12,132 nt of DNA from CAZUSP01 sp964623505 (GTDB taxonomy: Bacteria; Patescibacteriota; Minisyncoccia; Minisyncoccales; UBA1441). Under the pieces are notes generated by a model. That model did no database searches and had not been told where the DNA came from. It worked only from the letters and a program-made list of their open reading frames with translations. Positions 1 to 6,594 of this stretch are shown here, piece after piece. The stretch is taken from assembly GCA_964623505.1 (NCBI GenBank), contig CAZUSP010000016.1, positions 1 through 12,132 on the forward strand, read 5' to 3'. A program made the position numbers and the translations under genes. The first letter of the stretch is position 1; every line of letters starts with the position of its first letter.

Positions 1-563
1 GCGGCAATCAATTTCGTTCAAAATAGGTTCGGATTTGGTAGTATAAATGCTCCAAAACATCACTTAACTTATTTTTGTAAATTTTTTAGTGAGCTTTCCT
101 AATACAGAGGTCCATTGAATTTTCGTCGTGCCACATGCTCTGCACCCAGAAAATAATAGGTTCAATTCATAAATTTTTTCAACGAATAATTTTTGATAAT
201 AAACAAGAGGGTTGTTCGCACGTATAATGAGGCGGCCGAGAAGGCGCTCGCAAAGATCAGCGAGATCCGCCGACGGCAGGTTCTACAATTACTGCAACGG
301 CGAGCTCGGTCCGAAGTACCTTCGCCAGCATCTGCGCACGATGAAAATGTTCCAGATACTGGGTGACTAACAGAAGGGCAGCGACATCCTCGTTTTTCTG
401 GCTCAGTTCGAATTCCTTCACCGGGGCCGTTTGGTCCGCCGGGCCTGCAAAGTCTTCGCGAGCAGCGAGTTCGAATGGCGAAGCGAATGCAAGATTGATT
501 CAGGGGATAATGTTTTTAATGGAATCGAGTGTTCTTGCCTAGGCCGAACACGAGATAAGAATA
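1..563. other. Gene-poor left edge with AT-rich and GC-rich parts
   Basis: No intact gene is visible. Bases 1-220 are AT-rich and closed in most frames. Bases 229-500 are clearly more GC-rich than anything nearby and hold short open frames that look coding but change phase (see the pseudogene entry). No tRNA, terminator with a clear U-tract, or insertion-sequence end was recognised. A TATAAT hexamer at 223-228 has no convincing -35 partner. The abrupt base-composition change suggests decayed or imported sequence. Confidence 0.4.
193..370 (+). pseudogene. Possible frameshifted gene fragment, GC-rich
   Basis: Two adjoining open frames read like protein but are out of phase. The frame through 223 gives an alanine/glutamate-rich helix (NEAAEKALAKISEIRR). 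Near 281 coding character passes to another frame (FYNYCNGELGPKYLRQHL, then a stretch ending ILGD) with a TAA at 368-370. The same second frame is open again from 371 to a TAG at 572-574. No start codon with a Shine-Dalgarno site precedes it, and no family was recognised. The simplest reading is the decayed end of a gene with one indel; a chance open frame in GC-rich DNA is the main alternative. Confidence 0.3.
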
Positions 564-941
564 ATGAACGGTAGCCACCTAAACCCGATCATCAAGATTA
601 ATGGCATGCTCAGTGCCAATGATGAAAATGCGGGCAAAGAGCATTGTGATGTTCTTAAGGAATTCTTAAAAGAGACCTACGACAAAATAATTCCCGATAT
701 TATTTTCGCCGTACTCGACAATGACCATATGGTTACGATGATTAAATACAGCTCGTCGCGAGATATACCAGAAAGCCACTTAAAAGACTATAAAGATGTT
801 AGACTGGGATTTTTTGGGGTTAAACGAAAACGAGATACAGCACCTATGCCGGTCGGTCAAAGCGAGGATGAGAACAGAGCGTGGGGCGGTTTGTACATGA
901 AATGCAGTCTAAAAACAATCAAGGAAAGACGAACTCAATGA
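564..941 (+). CDS. Hypothetical protein, 125 aa, probably frameshifted at its 3' end
   Basis: I do not recognise this protein. It is soluble-looking, with no signal peptide or membrane segment. The N-terminal half is mixed helix and strand (FLKETYDKIIPDIIFAVLDN) and the C-terminal part is basic and glycine/tryptophan-containing (ENRAWGGLYMKCSL). The ATG at 564 has only a weak purine stretch (GATAAG) upstream, so the start is uncertain. After the TGA at 939-941, coding-like sequence continues in the +1 frame (open 913-1065), including KELNIYFHTINHAKMDRYIG before a TAA at 1063-1065. A gene of about 170 codons broken by one indel near 905-925 would explain both parts. It stands alone, with a convergent gene downstream. 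Confidence 0.4.
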   Translation: MNGSHLNPIIKINGMLSANDENAGKEHCDVLKEFLKETYDKIIPDIIFAVLDNDHMVTMIKYSSSRDIPESHLKDYKDVRLGFFGVKRKRDTAPMPVGQSEDENRAWGGLYMKCSLKTIKERRTQ

Positions 942-1094
942 TGCCCTCGAAAAGGCACCTGAACCCACTAAGATGCGAGATACAAAACACTGCCCGAAAG
1001 AATTAAATATCTATTTTCATACTATAAACCATGCCAAGATGGACCGGTATATAGGATTGAAATAAAAGCTCGGTTGCAAGAAACACGCGCTGGA

Positions 1095-1802
1095 TCAATT
1101 CTCTTCGGTTGTTGCGGCCTCATTGATTTTGAGAATTTCTTCTTCATCTTTTGGTTGATCTATTTCTTTGAGAGCTGGCAAAATCTCCTTTATCTCATCA
1201 ATGGATTTGAAGCCATAATAAGCTTTTTCGTCAATTAGCAGGGCTGGCAATTCGTTTTTGATGCCGTAGATACTGATAAGCGTTTGAAGAGCGGAAAGAT
1301 CCAGGTTGTAATCAAAAGAATAAACCCGCAGTTCGGGATAATCCTGCCTCAACCGAGTAAGAACAAAACCGGCTTTTTGGCAATCAGGGCAGTCTCCTTT
1401 GTTTGAATAAAAATATATTATTGATAAAATCTTGACATCACATCTTTCTTTCATTTTTTGCATTAAGAGAAAGTCTTTGATTTGAAGAAGGGAATAGTGT
1501 TTTTTAAGTTGAAGAACTTCTTCGTTGTTAAGCCCTCGGTTTTCTTCCATGTGGGAAAGCCTGTCTCCCAGATTAGAAAGCTCTTTATTCAGAAAAGAGC
1601 TGCTTATATCGTGGCAGGAAAGCTCCGAAAGGAGAGAAAACTGGGCTTCGGAAGCGAGGATATCAACAGCAATTCGGTCCTTTATGCTTTCAATTTCATT
1701 TATTCTTTTTTGGCTAAAATAACTGCTTGCCAAAACAGCGATTGTAAAGACAATAGCCGTGATGAGAAATGTATATATATGTTTTTTCCGGTCTACTACC
1801 AT
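1095..1802 (-). CDS. Membrane-anchored thioredoxin-fold protein, CPDC motif, 235 aa
   Basis: One N-terminal membrane segment (about residues 8-28) follows a short basic stretch (DRKKH), predicting a protein anchored with its bulk outside the cytoplasm. Residues 30-120 are largely helical, with coiled-coil-like heptads around 75-118. The C-terminal part from about 124 resembles a thioredoxin fold: strand IIYFYS, then CPDC at 138-141 at the start of a helix, and a candidate cis-proline in ELPALL at 186. The CxxC implies thiol-disulfide exchange or a redox-sensing role; the substrate is unknown. The tail is acidic. The ATG overlaps the end of the upstream glycosyltransferase by 7 nt, so the two are probably translationally coupled. 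Additional cysteines are C63 and C121. Confidence 0.8.
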   Translation of the reverse strand: MVVDRKKHIYTFLITAIVFTIAVLASSYFSQKRINEIESIKDRIAVDILASEAQFSLLSELSCHDISSSFLNKELSNLGDRLSHMEENRGLNNEEVLQLKKHYSLLQIKDFLLMQKMKERCDVKILSIIYFYSNKGDCPDCQKAGFVLTRLRQDYPELRVYSFDYNLDLSALQTLISIYGIKNELPALLIDEKAYYGFKSIDEIKEILPALKEIDQPKDEEEILKINEAATTEEN

Positions 1803-3028
1803 TTTGTTTTTTTGGTGAAAATTACATTATAAATTGCTTTGAATGTCCAAATGGTGGCAAGTATGGCATAAAATACGAGGAAAAGAATACTATCCAAGCC
1901 GAATTTGTTTTTTTCTTCTGCCAATTTACGCGAAGTCATAATGATAAAAAATATTCCTAAAACGGCAACTAAAGAGATAAAGACGATGGCATCGGTATTA
2001 ACATAGAAAGGGTCAAAATGAAAACCTCCCCAAGAAATGCCAATAATCGAAATCTCTTTTATTTTAATGATTAGAGAGTTAACCCAGCTGAAGATTATAG
2101 TCCCCGAAAAATACATTGTGGAGAAAATCGAAAAGCTGGCCGCCGGCAAAATCATCATTCCCAAATTACCGTATCGGGGTTTAAAAAACATATCTCTATA
2201 ATCAATGGCATTTTTAAGAAAACCATACATCCAGCGCAGACGCTGTTTATAGAGAGCTCTGATGTTGGCGGGGGCAACGGTGTAGACAAAAGCATCATGG
2301 ACGTTGCTTATTTTCATATTATTTTTCTGCATTCGCATGGCTATTTCCATATCTTCAGTGTTGTGGGCGTGCTTATAATTGCCTATTTTTTCAAAAACAG
2401 ATCTTCTGAAAATAGAGAAAGGGCCGGGGGTGATGTAAGCGGCATTTAAATAGCAAAAAACCTTTCTAAGAAAGATACCGAACATATATTCGGTTTTTTG
2501 AATAAGGCCCAGCAGGCCCTTTGGTTTGAATATTTTTATGGACGGAACGACAGCCATCACTTTCGGGTCGCCGAATTGGATCACAATCTTTTTTAAAGCT
2601 TCAGGGTGCACAAATGAATCAGCGTCAAGGCAGCCGACCAGCTCGGAATCCACGAATTTCAAAGCATAATTCAAGGCGGTATGTTTTCCGCCATTTTCTT
2701 TTCTCAAAAGCCTTACCTGTTTATTTTGAGAAAATTTTTGAATAACATCCCATGTTTTATCGGTGCTGCCATCGTCAACGATAAAAATTGAGAGCTTATT
2801 CTTCGGATAATTTAGTTTTAGAATCGAGAAAATAGTCTCGAGAATGGTTGCCTCTTCATTCCAAGCGGGCACGATGACAGAAACGCCTGGCCACTCATTT
2901 AAAGCCGGCAAACTGGGCGCCCCCTTTTCCCTCTCCCTGAGTTCAAAATAGGTAATCAAAAGAAACACCTCAATATAGAGCGCAATGAAAAGAAAAAAGT
3001 AGTTGATGGTTTCCGGAATCAAATACAT
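1796..3028 (-). CDS. GT2 glycosyltransferase, processive (BcsA/NodC/PgaC-like) type, membrane protein
   Basis: The protein should polymerise or transfer a nucleotide-sugar-derived residue at the membrane. From the ATG at 3028 (410 aa) it has an N-terminal membrane segment (about 5-27), a GT-A domain with VSVIVPAWNEE near 50-59, DDGS at 85-88, the DAD metal-binding triad at 135-137, TPGP at 200-203, the TED catalytic motif at 224-226 and QRLRW at 262-266. Three or more C-terminal membrane segments follow (about 290-410). TED plus Q/RxxRW is the signature of processive synthases of cellulose, chitin, hyaluronan and poly-GlcNAc; which sugar is used cannot be read from sequence. A TTG at 3046 would add six residues, but neither start has a well-spaced Shine-Dalgarno site and ATG is preferred. 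The downstream redox-like protein overlaps it by 7 nt. Confidence 0.88.
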   Translation of the reverse strand: MYLIPETINYFFLFIALYIEVFLLITYFELREREKGAPSLPALNEWPGVSVIVPAWNEEATILETIFSILKLNYPKNKLSIFIVDDGSTDKTWDVIQKFSQNKQVRLLRKENGGKHTALNYALKFVDSELVGCLDADSFVHPEALKKIVIQFGDPKVMAVVPSIKIFKPKGLLGLIQKTEYMFGIFLRKVFCYLNAAYITPGPFSIFRRSVFEKIGNYKHAHNTEDMEIAMRMQKNNMKISNVHDAFVYTVAPANIRALYKQRLRWMYGFLKNAIDYRDMFFKPRYGNLGMMILPAASFSIFSTMYFSGTIIFSWVNSLIIKIKEISIIGISWGGFHFDPFYVNTDAIVFISLVAVLGIFFIIMTSRKLAEEKNKFGLDSILFLVFYAILATIWTFKAIYNVIFTKKTKW

Positions 3029-3192
3029 GCCTGAATAATAACACAAATGAGGCCTAAAATCACCGAGAAACCAGAAATAGAAGCAGAATATTCAAGAAGC
3101 CGGAGAGAAAATTAAAGTTATCAATAGTCAAGGTCAGGATTTTTGATATCCCCTCTTGCCAGAACGCCAAGACACTTGAAGGGGTAACTAGG

Positions 3193-3300
3193 TTGACGGA
3201 TTAGTGTTTAAATGGTAAGCTGTCGAAGCAAGATAGTTGTCTAATTAAGAACTTGGTCGAATCTATTTTTAGGAACTAGACTTTAGGGTAAAACCTTAAA
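3193..3300 (+). promoter_or_regulatory. Possible csp promoter and structured leader
   Basis: TTGACG at 3193-3198 is followed after 17 nt by TAAGCT at 3216-3221, a fair -35 with a poor -10. Transcription from here would give a leader of about 100 nt before the csp ATG, typical of cold-shock mRNAs. A small hairpin (arms 3282-3288 and 3294-3300, one G-U pair, loop TAAAA) sits about 30 nt before the start. The remaining bases 3029-3192 hold no gene; a promoter for the divergent glycosyltransferase must lie there but was not clear. Confidence 0.3.
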
Positions 3301-3331
3301 ACATTAATTAAATTGGTTTGTCTTTAAAAGC

Positions 3332-3529
3332 ATGGAAGGAACAATTAAAAATCTTACGGATAAGGGGTTTGGATTTATTTCCATTGAAGGCGAGGAAAAA
3401 GATTTGTTTTTTCACAAGAACGAGCTAAAAGGTGTGACCTACGAGGAGTTAAGAGTAGGTGACAAAGTTTCTTTTGAAAAGACCGATTCCCCAAAAGGGC
3501 CCAATGCGACCAATGTTGTCCGCATTTAA
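3332..3529 (+). CDS. Cold-shock-domain protein (CspA family), 65 aa
   Basis: This is a single five-stranded OB-fold that binds single-stranded nucleic acid and melts RNA secondary structure. RNP1 is visible as KGFGFI (11-16) and RNP2 as LFFH (25-28), followed by the usual loop and closing strand (VGDKVSFEKTDSPKGPNATNV). Length matches the family's 65-70 residues, so it is complete. The start has no strong Shine-Dalgarno site (TTAAAAGC just upstream). An intrinsic terminator follows the stop and obg begins just after it, so the protein may influence its downstream neighbour through RNA melting; that link is inference. Confidence 0.95.
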   Translation: MEGTIKNLTDKGFGFISIEGEEKDLFFHKNELKGVTYEELRVGDKVSFEKTDSPKGPNATNVVRI

Positions 3530-3556
3530 GAATCTGTTTCACAAGATTCAAAGATG

Positions 3557-3594
3557 AAAAATCAGTCCCGCTTTGGTGGCGGGATTTGATTTTT
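3557..3594 (+). terminator. Intrinsic terminator between csp and obg
   Basis: The GC core CCCGC (3567-3571) pairs with GCGGG (3579-3583) around a 7-nt loop. The stem extends outward through T-A, G-U and A-T pairs and, past a one-base bulge, AAAATC against GATTTT. The 3' side is U-rich (ATTTGATTTTT), as expected of a rho-independent terminator. The A-rich 5' flank gives some bidirectional character. The obg start codon is only 14 nt beyond its end. Confidence 0.8.
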
Positions 3595-3608
3595 AATCAG
3601 GATTAAAT

Positions 3609-4586
3609 ATGTTTATTGATGATATAAAAATACGGGTGACAGCTGGAACCGGTGGGCGGGGGGCGGTGGCTTTCAATCGGAATTTGATGTCTCTGGGTCC
3701 GGCTGGTGGTAAGGGCGGCAAGGGCGGTAGCATTTTCGTTGAGGGTATTTCTGATTTGAATGCTCTAAGTAAGTTCCGATTTAAAAAAGAATTTAAAACC
3801 AAAAACGGACAGGACGGCCGTCCGCAATTTTGCGATGGCGGCAATGCGGATGATTTGATTTTGAAAGTTCCCGTTGGAACGGTGGTTCATAATTTGGAAA
3901 CAGGCGAAAGTATGGAGATAACTAAAATTGGCGAAACCGCCTTGCTTGTTCGTGGGGGAGCCGGCGGAAATGGTAATTTCCATTTTCGTTCTTCAACCAA
4001 CACAACTCCCAGAGAATTTGAATACGGAAAGGCCGGGGAGTCTCTTGAAATCCGCTTTGAATTAAAATTGATGGCTGATGTCGGATTTATCGGATTGCCA
4101 AATGTCGGGAAATCAAGCCTGCTCAATGAATTAACCAATGCCAAAAGCAGGGTGGCAAACTATCCGTTCACAACCCTGGAGCCAAATTTGGGAGTGTATT
4201 ATGACTTGATCTTGGCCGACCTTCCCGGGCTTATTGAAGGCGCATCACTGGGTAAAGGGTTCGGCATTAAATTTTTGCGCCATGTGGAACGAACAAAAAC
4301 TCTTTTTCATTTTGTTGCGGCCGACTCGTTGAACCCTGTTTCGGATTATAAAACAGTGCGAAGCGAACTTGGAGCATATAACAAAAATCTTCTGAAAAAA
4401 CCGGAATATGTTTTTTTAAGCAAAAAAGACGTAGTTTCAAAAGTTGTTGCCAATGAGGCGTTAGAGAAGCTAAAAGAATTCAATAAAAACATAATACAGA
4501 TTTCCATATTTGATCAGGATAGTGTCGGGCTTGTTCGAAAAATACTCGCTAGTTTAATTTTAGAAAAAACCGAGTCAAAATCATAA
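3609..4586 (+). CDS. obg: Obg/CgtA-family GTPase, 325 aa
   Basis: Obg is an essential GTPase of late 50S ribosome assembly and stress signalling. The N-terminal Obg fold (about 1-158) is present with its glycine-rich stretches (GTGGRGA, GPAGGKGGKGG, GGAGGNGN). The G domain follows: G1 GLPNVGKS at 162-169, switch I NYPFTT at 184-189, G3 DLPG at 204-207, a G4 position reading SKKD at 271-274 instead of the usual NKxD, and a G5-like IS near 298-299. The protein ends soon after the G domain, so the variable C-terminal OCT domain of some Obg proteins is absent. A good Shine-Dalgarno site (AGGA at 3599-3602) lies 6 nt before the ATG. The csp terminator is immediately upstream, leaving no room for a separate promoter between them. 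Confidence 0.96.
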   Translation: MFIDDIKIRVTAGTGGRGAVAFNRNLMSLGPAGGKGGKGGSIFVEGISDLNALSKFRFKKEFKTKNGQDGRPQFCDGGNADDLILKVPVGTVVHNLETGESMEITKIGETALLVRGGAGGNGNFHFRSSTNTTPREFEYGKAGESLEIRFELKLMADVGFIGLPNVGKSSLLNELTNAKSRVANYPFTTLEPNLGVYYDLILADLPGLIEGASLGKGFGIKFLRHVERTKTLFHFVAADSLNPVSDYKTVRSELGAYNKNLLKKPEYVFLSKKDVVSKVVANEALEKLKEFNKNIIQISIFDQDSVGLVRKILASLILEKTESKS

Positions 4587-4629
4587 TTCCGATGCTGTTC
4601 ACGGGATAGCAGACGAAAATTGTTAATTA

Positions 4630-4674
4630 GGGGGGTTGCCCGAACGGATGGGTAAAGACCTATTTTCAAAGTCA
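4630..4674 (+). other. Segment resembling the 5' half of a class II tRNA
   Basis: The segment begins GGGGGGT-TG-CCC-GAACGGAT-GGG, laid out like the acceptor strand, positions 8-9 and D-arm of tRNA-Ser/Tyr-type genes. It continues to an anticodon-arm-like GACCT/AAGTC separated by 7 nt, with one mismatch. No T-arm (GGTTCNANTCC) or matching 3' acceptor strand follows before the intact tRNA-Thr 53 nt downstream. It may be a truncated tRNA relic or a coincidence. Confidence 0.22.
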
Positions 4675-4691
4675 TATTTTTCTGTTAAAAT
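4663..4691 (+). promoter_or_regulatory. Candidate promoter of the tRNA-Thr-prfB-ftsEX unit
   Basis: TTTTCA at 4663-4668 and TAAAAT at 4686-4691 are separated by 17 nt, and the -10 carries an upstream TG (extended -10, TGTTAAAAT). Transcription would start near 4698, about 29 nt before the mature tRNA-Thr 5' end. A second -10-like TATGCT at 4713-4718 is closer but has no -35 match. Confidence 0.42.
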
Positions 4692-4726
4692 AAATTCAGG
4701 CAAAGTTGTCAATATGCTTAAATCTG

Positions 4727-4798
4727 GCCGAGATAGCTCAGAGGCAGAGCGAGCGCTTCGTAAGCGTTAGGTCGCGGGTTCAACTCCCGCTCTCGGCT
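4727..4798 (+). tRNA. tRNA-Thr (anticodon CGT)
   Basis: The cloverleaf folds completely: acceptor GCCGAGA/TCTCGGC, D-stem GCTC/GAGC with loop AGAGGCA, anticodon stem AGCGC/GCGTT with loop TTCGTAA (anticodon CGT at 4759-4761, reading ACG), variable loop AGGTC, and T-arm GCGGG-TTCAACT-CCCGC. The discriminator is T4798 and the next bases are CAA, so CCA is not encoded and must be added enzymatically. The gene ends 7 nt before the prfB start codon, so both must share a transcript. Confidence 0.96.
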
Positions 4799-4805
4799 CA
4801 AGACT

Positions 4806-5922
4806 ATGGCGACAATAGAAATCAAAGTTGACGAATTAAAAGAAAGGGTCCATCAAGTGATGGACCATCTTTGACTTGGTCAGTAAACAAAAAGAAGCTG
4901 AAGATCTGAGAAAAAAAACACTCGCGCCAGGGTTTTGGGGCGACCAAGACAAGGCTGTCCAGACTAACAAGAAGCTGTTTGATCTAGAAGAAGAGGTCAA
5001 TATTCTATTGATTCTCAATAAAGAAATAGACGACCTGATCGAGCTGGCAAAGTTGGCCGAGAAAGACCAAAGCTTGAGGCCGATGATCCAAAAACAAACT
5101 GATTTGTTGCAAGCAAAGATTGCCCAGCAAGAGATAAATTGTTTTCTGGGCGGAAAGTATGATCAAGGCGGGGCAGTGATAGAGATAACTTCTGGGGCGG
5201 GAGGACGCGAAGCTGAAGACTGGGTGGCTATGCTGGCCAGAATGTATCGACGGTATGCCGAAAGACAGGGTTGGCGGTTGACAGTTATACATCAATCATT
5301 TGGTGAGCCGGGTGGTCCAGACGGAAGAGTGGGTTTAAAAGAGATTGTCATTGAAGTCAACGGAAGGTATGTTTTTGGCCATCTCAAGGGCGAAAAGGGG
5401 GTCCATCGCCTAGTTAGAATATCTCCTTTTTCTGATCAACAACTGAGGCACACTTCTTTTGCTTTGGTAGAAGTGCTACCATTATTGTCGAAGGGTGATT
5501 CCGATATAGAGATCAATCCGGCTGACTTGAGGATAGACACCTATCGATCTTCGGGGCCAGGTGGACAGCACGTTAACAAAACGGAGTCGGCCGTTAGGAT
5601 CACTCATTTGCCGACCAATATCCAAGTTGCTTGTCAGGCGGGGAGATCCCAGGGAGCCAATCGAGAGACAGCTCTTAATCTTTTGAAGGCAAAATTGAAA
5701 CAAAGGCAGAAAGAGCTGGAAGGGCAAAAGATGGCATCTTTGAAGAGCGGGCTAAAAAGTGCTGCCTGGGGTCATCAGATCCGCTCCTACATTCTTCAAC
5801 CCTATCAACTGGTTAAGGACTATCGGACCGAAGTAGAAACATCCAATGTTGAAGCGGTTTTAGAAGGTGAACTGGATCAGTTCATTAAAGCAGAGATTAA
5901 GTTAGGCGATGATCAAATTTGA
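4806..5922 (+). CDS. prfB: Peptide chain release factor 2, made by +1 programmed frameshift
   Basis: RF2 reads UGA and UAA stop codons and triggers peptide release. Frame 0 starts at ATG 4806 and runs 22 codons to CTT (4869-4871) and TGA (4872-4874). A +1 slip on CTT makes the next codon GAC (4873-4875) and the frame then runs to 5922, giving about 371 aa, against 365 in E. coli. The junction (Leu, then Asp) matches the known CUU-UGA-C autoregulatory site. SPF, the UGA-reading tripeptide, is at about 206-208, and the catalytic GGQ at about 252-254 within SSGPGGQHVNKTESAVR. A perfect 8-bp hairpin directly precedes the slip site where the internal Shine-Dalgarno usually lies. The 3' end overlaps ftsE by 14 nt. 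Start-codon context is poor and the leader is mostly tRNA. Confidence 0.97.
4847..4875 (+). promoter_or_regulatory. prfB +1 frameshift site with upstream hairpin
   Basis: The slip heptad CTT TGA C occupies 4869-4875. The hairpin arms GGTCCATC (4847-4854) and GATGGACC (4859-4866) are perfectly complementary, with loop AAGT, ending 2 nt before CTT. In E. coli an AGGGGG Shine-Dalgarno-like element sits in that position; here only GGA remains, inside the 3' arm. When RF2 is scarce the ribosome pauses on UGA and slips; when it is abundant, termination yields a 22-residue peptide. Confidence 0.9.
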
Positions 5923-6592
5923 TCAAGTTACTAAACATTATTCAGATTCTTGTCTGGCTCTTGATGGTATTAACCTTGAGATAAAACAGGGAGAGTTTGT
6001 GACTATGGTCGGCAAGTCTGGGGCGGGCAAGACAACTTTGATCAAGTTGTTGATTCGGGAAGAACTCCCTACCAGCGGGCAAATCTATTTTCATGGTCAA
6101 CTGGTGGCCGCGATGAAACATCGGGATGTCTGTCGATTGAGACAGTCCATTGGTGTTGTTTACCAAGATTATAAATTGCTACCCCAACAAACTGTTTATG
6201 GCAATCTGGTTTACATTCTGACGGTTATTGGGGCCAGCGACGACGAGATTGAGAGAGATGTGCCTCGAGCCTTGGAGATAGTTGGCTTGGCCGAAAAAAC
6301 AGATTCTTATCCTTATCAGCTTTCAGGCGGAGAGAAACAAAGGCTGGCTATTGCCCGAGCTTTGATCCATCAGCCAGAGGTTATCATGGCTGATGAGCCG
6401 AGCGGCAATCTGGATCCTTATAATACTTGGGACATAGTCGAGCTGCTTAAAAAGATTCATCACATGGGCACGACCATTGTGATTGCCACTCATGACAAAG
6501 ATGTTATTGCCCAGACAGAAGGAAGGGTGGTTGCCCTGCACCAAGGTCGGATCATCCGAGATGATCACAATAGTCGTAATTTTGTCTTTTAA
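5909..6592 (+). CDS. ftsE: Cell-division ABC ATPase FtsE, 227 aa
   Basis: FtsE is the cytoplasmic nucleotide-binding subunit of FtsEX, which links ATP hydrolysis at the divisome to activation of periplasmic or extracellular peptidoglycan hydrolases. All ABC motifs are intact: Walker A GKSGAGKT (35-42, first G at 35), Q-loop VYQDYKLLP around Q86, signature LSGGEKQR (138-145), Walker B VIMADEP (158-164, E163 catalytic), D-loop SGNLD and H-loop H195 (ATHD). Length fits FtsE (about 220-230). It begins inside the last codons of prfB (14-nt overlap) and ftsX follows after 2 nt. The prfB-ftsE-ftsX order is common in bacteria. Confidence 0.96.
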   Translation: MIKFDQVTKHYSDSCLALDGINLEIKQGEFVTMVGKSGAGKTTLIKLLIREELPTSGQIYFHGQLVAAMKHRDVCRLRQSIGVVYQDYKLLPQQTVYGNLVYILTVIGASDDEIERDVPRALEIVGLAEKTDSYPYQLSGGEKQRLAIARALIHQPEVIMADEPSGNLDPYNTWDIVELLKKIHHMGTTIVIATHDKDVIAQTEGRVVALHQGRIIRDDHNSRNFVF

Positions 6593-6594
6593 GC

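Noticed and set aside
3593..4144. Several minus-strand open frames opposite obg, and similar frames opposite prfB and ftsEX.
   Set aside because: They are antisense shadows of well-conserved genes and show no protein-like features of their own.
4869..4875. In-frame UGA in prfB as a sign of a recoded genetic code (UGA as glycine or tryptophan).
   Set aside because: The codon after the slip restores the RF2 alignment exactly, RF2 itself is retained with SPF, and UGA terminates other genes in the window.
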